In this document: positions 31,295 to 34,483 of the stretch, one piece after another
Layout: every line of letters starts with the position of its first letter
Numbering within the stretch: position 1 is the stretch's first letter
NCBI GenBank assembly: GCA_945861165.1
Contig: CAMATO010000001.1
Span: forward strand, 1-34,483
DNA: 34,483 bases
Source: Bifidobacterium breve
GTDB taxonomy: Bacteria > Actinomycetota > Actinomycetes > S36-B12 > UBA5976
Direction: 5' to 3'
Program-made: the position numbers and the translations under genes
Notes under the pieces: model-generated
Seen by the model: the letters and a program-made list of their open reading frames with translations, nothing else
Told to the model about the DNA's origin: nothing
Database searches by the model: none

Positions 31295-31311
31295 ATTTTC
31301 AATGTATCAAA

Positions 31312-33375
31312 TTAGGCGTGGCCCGCTGCAACCATCTGGCGCAATTCTTTTTTGAGTTCGTGAATTTCGTCACGGTATCGAGCAGCCAGTTCAAAATTCA
31401 ACTCAGAAGCTGCCAATTTCATCTGGGCACTGAGTTCAGTTATCAAATTAGCTAGATCTTGAGCAGGACTAGCACCATCTTTTTTGTCCTTACGCAATTT
31501 TTTGATACTCATGGCTTCTTCCAGCACCATTTCAGTATCAGAATCTTCTTTGATGATTGAGTCGTTGATATCTGAGATCTTCTTACGAAGTGGTGTTGGA
31601 TCTATGCCATTGGCTAAATTGTGTGCAACTTGTCTTTCTCGTCTGCGGTTAGTTTCATCAAGTGCTTTTCGCATTGATTTGGTGATGTTGTCGGCATACA
31701 TAATTACTTGTCCATCCACGTTTCGAGCAGCTCGACCAATAGTTTGAATTAAGGATTTTTCCGACCTTAGGAAGCCTTCTTTATCCGCATCAAGAATGGC
31801 CACTAGAGAAACTTCAGGTAAATCCAAACCTTCACGCAACAAGTTAATTCCCACCAGGCAATCAAATTCACCAATTCTTAATCCTCGCAACAATTCAACT
31901 CGTTTTAAAGTATCGATTTCTGAATGCAAATATCTAACTCTCATATCCTTTTCCAGAAAGTAATCAGTTAAATCTTCTGCCATCTTTTTGGTCAAAGTCG
32001 TTACTAATGTTCTTTGACCTTTCTCAGTTCTTATTTTTATTTCGTGTAGTAAATCATCGATTTGACCTTTTGTTGGTCTCACTTCTACTTCAGGATCAAC
32101 AAGTCCAGTCGGTCTAATTACTTGTTCAACAACTGAGGTCACTTTGCCAAGTTCATAAGGACCAGGGGTAGCGGAGAGATAAACAGTCTGACCAACTCTT
32201 TCTTCAAACTCGGCAAACTTTAGTGGTCGGTTATCCATTGCACTTGGTAGTCGAAATCCGTATTCAACAAGTGTTCTCTTGCGTGATGCATCGCCTTCGT
32301 ACATTCCCCCAATTTGAGGAACTGCAACATGGGATTCATCAATTACTAAAAGAAAATCTTCGGGGAAATAATCCAATAAGCAATTTGGAGCACTACCTGG
32401 AGCGCGATCATCAAAATATCGGGAGTAGTTCTCAATACCTGAACAAAAACCTAATTCTCGAATCATCTCTAAATCAAAAGCAGTTCTCATCTTTATTCTT
32501 TGAGCTTCAAGTAATTTGTTTTGGCTTTCTAATTCTTTAACACGGTGCATCAGTTCTACTTCAATTGCCGAAAGTGCCTTTGCTGTTTGCTCAGGACTTG
32601 CCACATAATGAGTGGCAGGAAAAATAAACATTTCTTCATCATCAGTGAGGATTTCACCTGTTAAAGGATGAAGAGTCATAATGCGTTCAATTTCATCGCC
32701 AAACATTTCAATTCGAACAGGATGTTCCTCATAGGCAGGAAAGATTTCGACAGTGTCGCCTCTAACGCGAAAAGTGCCGCGCTCGAAGGCGTAATCATTT
32801 CGGGTGTATTGGATATCTACTAATTGACGAAGAAGTTTGTCACGAGAAAAATCTTGGTTTTTTCTAATTCGAATTGCTTGCTTTACATATTCTTCAGGGG
32901 TTCCTAATCCATATATACAAGAAACAGTTGCCACAACCACAACATCTCTTCTGGTAAGAAGGGCACTTGTTGCTGAATGTCTCAGTCTTTCTACTTCCTC
33001 ATTAATACTTGAGTCTTTTTCAATGAAGGTATCGGTTTGAGGAACATAGGCTTCAGGTTGGTAATAGTCGTAATAGGAAACGAAATACTCAACAGCATTG
33101 TTAGGAAGCATTTCCCGTAACTCGTTAGCAATTTGTGCAGCAAGAGTTTTATTTGGTTCAATTATTAAAGTTGGTCGCTGTAATTTCTCAATTAACCAAG
33201 CAGTCGTTGCAGATTTTCCAGTACCAGTGGCACCTAACAGCACGACGTGCTTTTCACCTTTGCGGATGCGTTCTTCTAGATCCTTAATTGCTGCAGGCTG
33301 ATCTCCTGCTGGTTCATAATCTGCTTCAACTTTAAAAGGAGCAACAGTTCTAATCAGGTCATTAACTGGTCTCAT
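31312..33375 (-). CDS. uvrB: Excinuclease ABC subunit B
   Basis: A 687-residue helicase-like repair protein that verifies damage and recruits UvrC. Seen are EADYEPAGDQPAAI, Walker A GATGTGKSATTAW, the beta-hairpin segment VEYFVSYYDYYQPEAYVP, helicase motifs VIDESHVAVPQ, SATPG and TLTKKMAEDLTDY, then EGLDLPEVSLVAILDADKEG and TIGRAARN, and the C-terminal UVR motif near ELNFELAARYRDEIHELKKE that pairs with UvrC. Length and motif order are normal. It starts 1 base after coaE, suggesting a shared transcript from rpsA through coaE, uvrB, terC, uvrA and uvrC to rapZ; the largest space in that run is 28 bases. Confidence 0.97.
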   Translation of the reverse strand: MRPVNDLIRTVAPFKVEADYEPAGDQPAAIKDLEERIRKGEKHVVLLGATGTGKSATTAWLIEKLQRPTLIIEPNKTLAAQIANELREMLPNNAVEYFVSYYDYYQPEAYVPQTDTFIEKDSSINEEVERLRHSATSALLTRRDVVVVATVSCIYGLGTPEEYVKQAIRIRKNQDFSRDKLLRQLVDIQYTRNDYAFERGTFRVRGDTVEIFPAYEEHPVRIEMFGDEIERIMTLHPLTGEILTDDEEMFIFPATHYVASPEQTAKALSAIEVELMHRVKELESQNKLLEAQRIKMRTAFDLEMIRELGFCSGIENYSRYFDDRAPGSAPNCLLDYFPEDFLLVIDESHVAVPQIGGMYEGDASRKRTLVEYGFRLPSAMDNRPLKFAEFEERVGQTVYLSATPGPYELGKVTSVVEQVIRPTGLVDPEVEVRPTKGQIDDLLHEIKIRTEKGQRTLVTTLTKKMAEDLTDYFLEKDMRVRYLHSEIDTLKRVELLRGLRIGEFDCLVGINLLREGLDLPEVSLVAILDADKEGFLRSEKSLIQTIGRAARNVDGQVIMYADNITKSMRKALDETNRRRERQVAHNLANGIDPTPLRKKISDINDSIIKEDSDTEMVLEEAMSIKKLRKDKKDGASPAQDLANLITELSAQMKLAASELNFELAARYRDEIHELKKELRQMVAAGHA

Positions 33376-33376
33376 T

Positions 33377-33973
33377 TTAAGATTTAAAGCTTCTCTCTTG
33401 AAGTGTTTGCCAAATCTTTTCTACATCAACTTCTAGTTGATCAAGGTTTCCATCATTGACTATTAAGAAATCAGCAGCAGCCTTGCGCTCATCATCGCTA
33501 ACCTGTTTAGACATTCGAGCAGTAGCTTGCTCTGCAGTTAATCCCCGTTGGGAAAGTCTTTCGAGTCTATTTTTCTCACTAGAAATAACTATGACTAAAA
33601 AGTCAAAAAGTGATTCCATCTTCTTTTCTAAAAGCAGAGGAATTTCATTTACAATTATGGTCTCTGAAGTGTGTTGATCAATGATCTGATTAGTTTTACT
33701 TCTTACCAAGGGATGAACAATTTTCTCTAAATCTTTCAATGCAGCATCATCTTGAAATACAATTTGAGCCAATTTTGCTCTATCAATGTAGCCTTCAGAA
33801 TTTATAAAGTCTTTACCAAATCGATCAATGACTTGTTGAAAACCTGGTGTTTGAGGTTCTATAACTTGGCGCGCTAATTCATCTGAGCGAATTACTACAG
33901 CACCTTTTTGAGAGAACAAGTCGGCAACGGTGCTTTTTCCAGCACCGATGCCGCCTGTTAATCCAACTTTCAT
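33377..33973 (-). CDS. coaE: Dephospho-CoA kinase
   Basis: A 198-residue kinase for the last step of coenzyme A synthesis. The P-loop is GLTGGIGAGKST at residues 4-15; RSDELARQVIEPQTPGF carries the conserved Asp that activates the ribose hydroxyl; HPLVRSKTNQII and EIPLLLEKKMESLFDF are family blocks; RLSQRGLTAEQATARMSKQ is the lid. The bifunctional C-terminal GrpB/UPF0157 extension seen in mycobacterial CoaE is absent. It follows rpsA by 19 bases, an order common in actinobacteria. Confidence 0.96.
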   Translation of the reverse strand: MKVGLTGGIGAGKSTVADLFSQKGAVVIRSDELARQVIEPQTPGFQQVIDRFGKDFINSEGYIDRAKLAQIVFQDDAALKDLEKIVHPLVRSKTNQIIDQHTSETIIVNEIPLLLEKKMESLFDFLVIVISSEKNRLERLSQRGLTAEQATARMSKQVSDDERKAAADFLIVNDGNLDQLEVDVEKIWQTLQERSFKS

Positions 33974-33992
33974 GTTGGCTTTTAAATCTGAA

Positions 33993-34483
33993 CTAGTTTG
34001 AATCTAGTTTGTCGCTTAAAGCGGCAAGATCAGGGTTAGCAACTTTTCCATCTTTTTCATCTTGCCATTTGGCAAGTGCGTCAGAATATTGCTTTTCCCA
34101 TTCTTTCTTCTGATCTTCAAAACCTGATTTCCATTCGCCAGTTTCAGGATTGAATCCTTCTGGCCCAATGTATTTTCCAGCAGAATCATAAGCAGGTGGC
34201 ATGCCATATGAATATGGATCAAATGAAGCTCTTGCTTCACCTGTTTCGCCAGCTTGCTTAACAGAAAGAGAAATTCTTCTGCGTTCCAAATCAATGTCAA
34301 TGATTTTCACAGTGACTTCTTGATTTACTTGCACAACTTGTTCAGGAATTTCTACTTGATTATCTGAAAGTTCAGAAATGTGCACAAGTCCTTCGATCCC
34401 ATCAGCTACTCGGATGAACGCTCCGAAGGGAACAAGTTTGGTAACTTTTCCAGGAACAACCTGGTTGATTTGGTGTGATCTTG
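33993..34483 (-). CDS. rpsA: 30S ribosomal protein S1, C-terminal part
   Basis: The frame is open from the window edge and ends with TAG at 33993-33995, so this is the last 163 residues of the gene. The final S1 RNA-binding domain is seen: VVPGKVTKLVPFGAFIRVAD, GIEGLVHISELSDN, EVTVKIIDIDLERRRISLSV. It is followed by the actinobacterial tail with YSYGMPPAYDSAG, YIGPEGFNPETGEWKSGF and an acidic, Trp-rich helix. S1 binds mRNA on the 30S subunit and aids initiation on messages with weak ribosome binding sites, which are frequent in this window. The frame passes through the GTG at 34383-34385 without need of a start there. Confidence 0.95.
   Translation of the reverse strand, partial: RSHQINQVVPGKVTKLVPFGAFIRVADGIEGLVHISELSDNQVEIPEQVVQVNQEVTVKIIDIDLERRRISLSVKQAGETGEARASFDPYSYGMPPAYDSAGKYIGPEGFNPETGEWKSGFEDQKKEWEKQYSDALAKWQDEKDGKVANPDLAALSDKLDSN

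Noticed and set aside
31295..31311. Manganese (yybP-ykoY) riboswitch ahead of the TerC gene
   Set aside because: Only 17 bases separate uvrB from terC, far too short for the riboswitch, and no suitable fold can begin within them.
1..34483. CRISPR arrays, insertion sequences, integrases, prophage, rRNA
   Set aside because: No regular repeat-spacer pattern, transposase, integrase or phage-like frame, and no rRNA sequence was seen on either strand.

Overview
The window looks like a piece of a streamlined, AT-rich actinobacterial chromosome, most likely a free-living aquatic lineage such as the acI group (Nanopelagicales) or a close relative. The evidence is the gene content: RbpA, WhiA, an InhA-type FabI paired with FabG, DUF3099, DUF5703, a DUF4916 NUDIX protein, a SufR-headed SUF operon with SufU and a Rieske ferredoxin, and an actinobacterial RpsA tail. 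All of these sit in low-GC DNA with almost no intergenic space. Taxonomy is inferred from gene families and remembered gene order, not from a search. GC was judged by eye.

Region 1 (1-8310) holds the end of an aldo/keto reductase and a DUF5703 protein, an M20 metallopeptidase, tRNA-Leu(GAG), a VKOR-family membrane protein with a DUF4916 NUDIX protein, an uncharacterised 243-residue protein, the fabG-fabI pair of fatty-acid synthesis, DUF3099 with SURF1 (cytochrome oxidase assembly), and an ABC exporter. Region 2 (8346-14744) is a tightly overlapped operon on the minus strand, sufR-sufB-sufD-Rieske-sufC-sufS-sufU-MIP18, for regulated Fe-S cluster assembly.

Region 3 (14811-19624) holds ctaA (heme A synthase), an uncharacterised ATP-grasp ligase, ctaB (heme O synthase) and transketolase. 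With SURF1 this supplies cofactor and assembly factors to an aa3-type terminal oxidase. Region 4 (19629-25395) is on the minus strand: gap-pgk-tpiA (lower glycolysis), secG-rbpA (translocation and RNA polymerase control), whiA and rapZ. The yvcK gene that normally sits between rapZ and whiA is absent. Region 5 (25418-34483) is also on the minus strand: rpsA, coaE, uvrB, a TerC-family membrane protein, uvrA and uvrC. It brings the full UvrABC excision repair set together within about 8 kb.

No stretch above 300 bases lacks a gene. No mobile element, integrase, CRISPR array, rRNA or prophage was seen. I found no convincing novel multi-gene system. The points most worth following are the yvcK loss with a GACAC pair beside whiA, the ATP-grasp gene that overlaps ctaA antisense, two uncommonly strong palindromes downstream of tpiA, and the complete absence of terminator-sized space at convergent gene ends.
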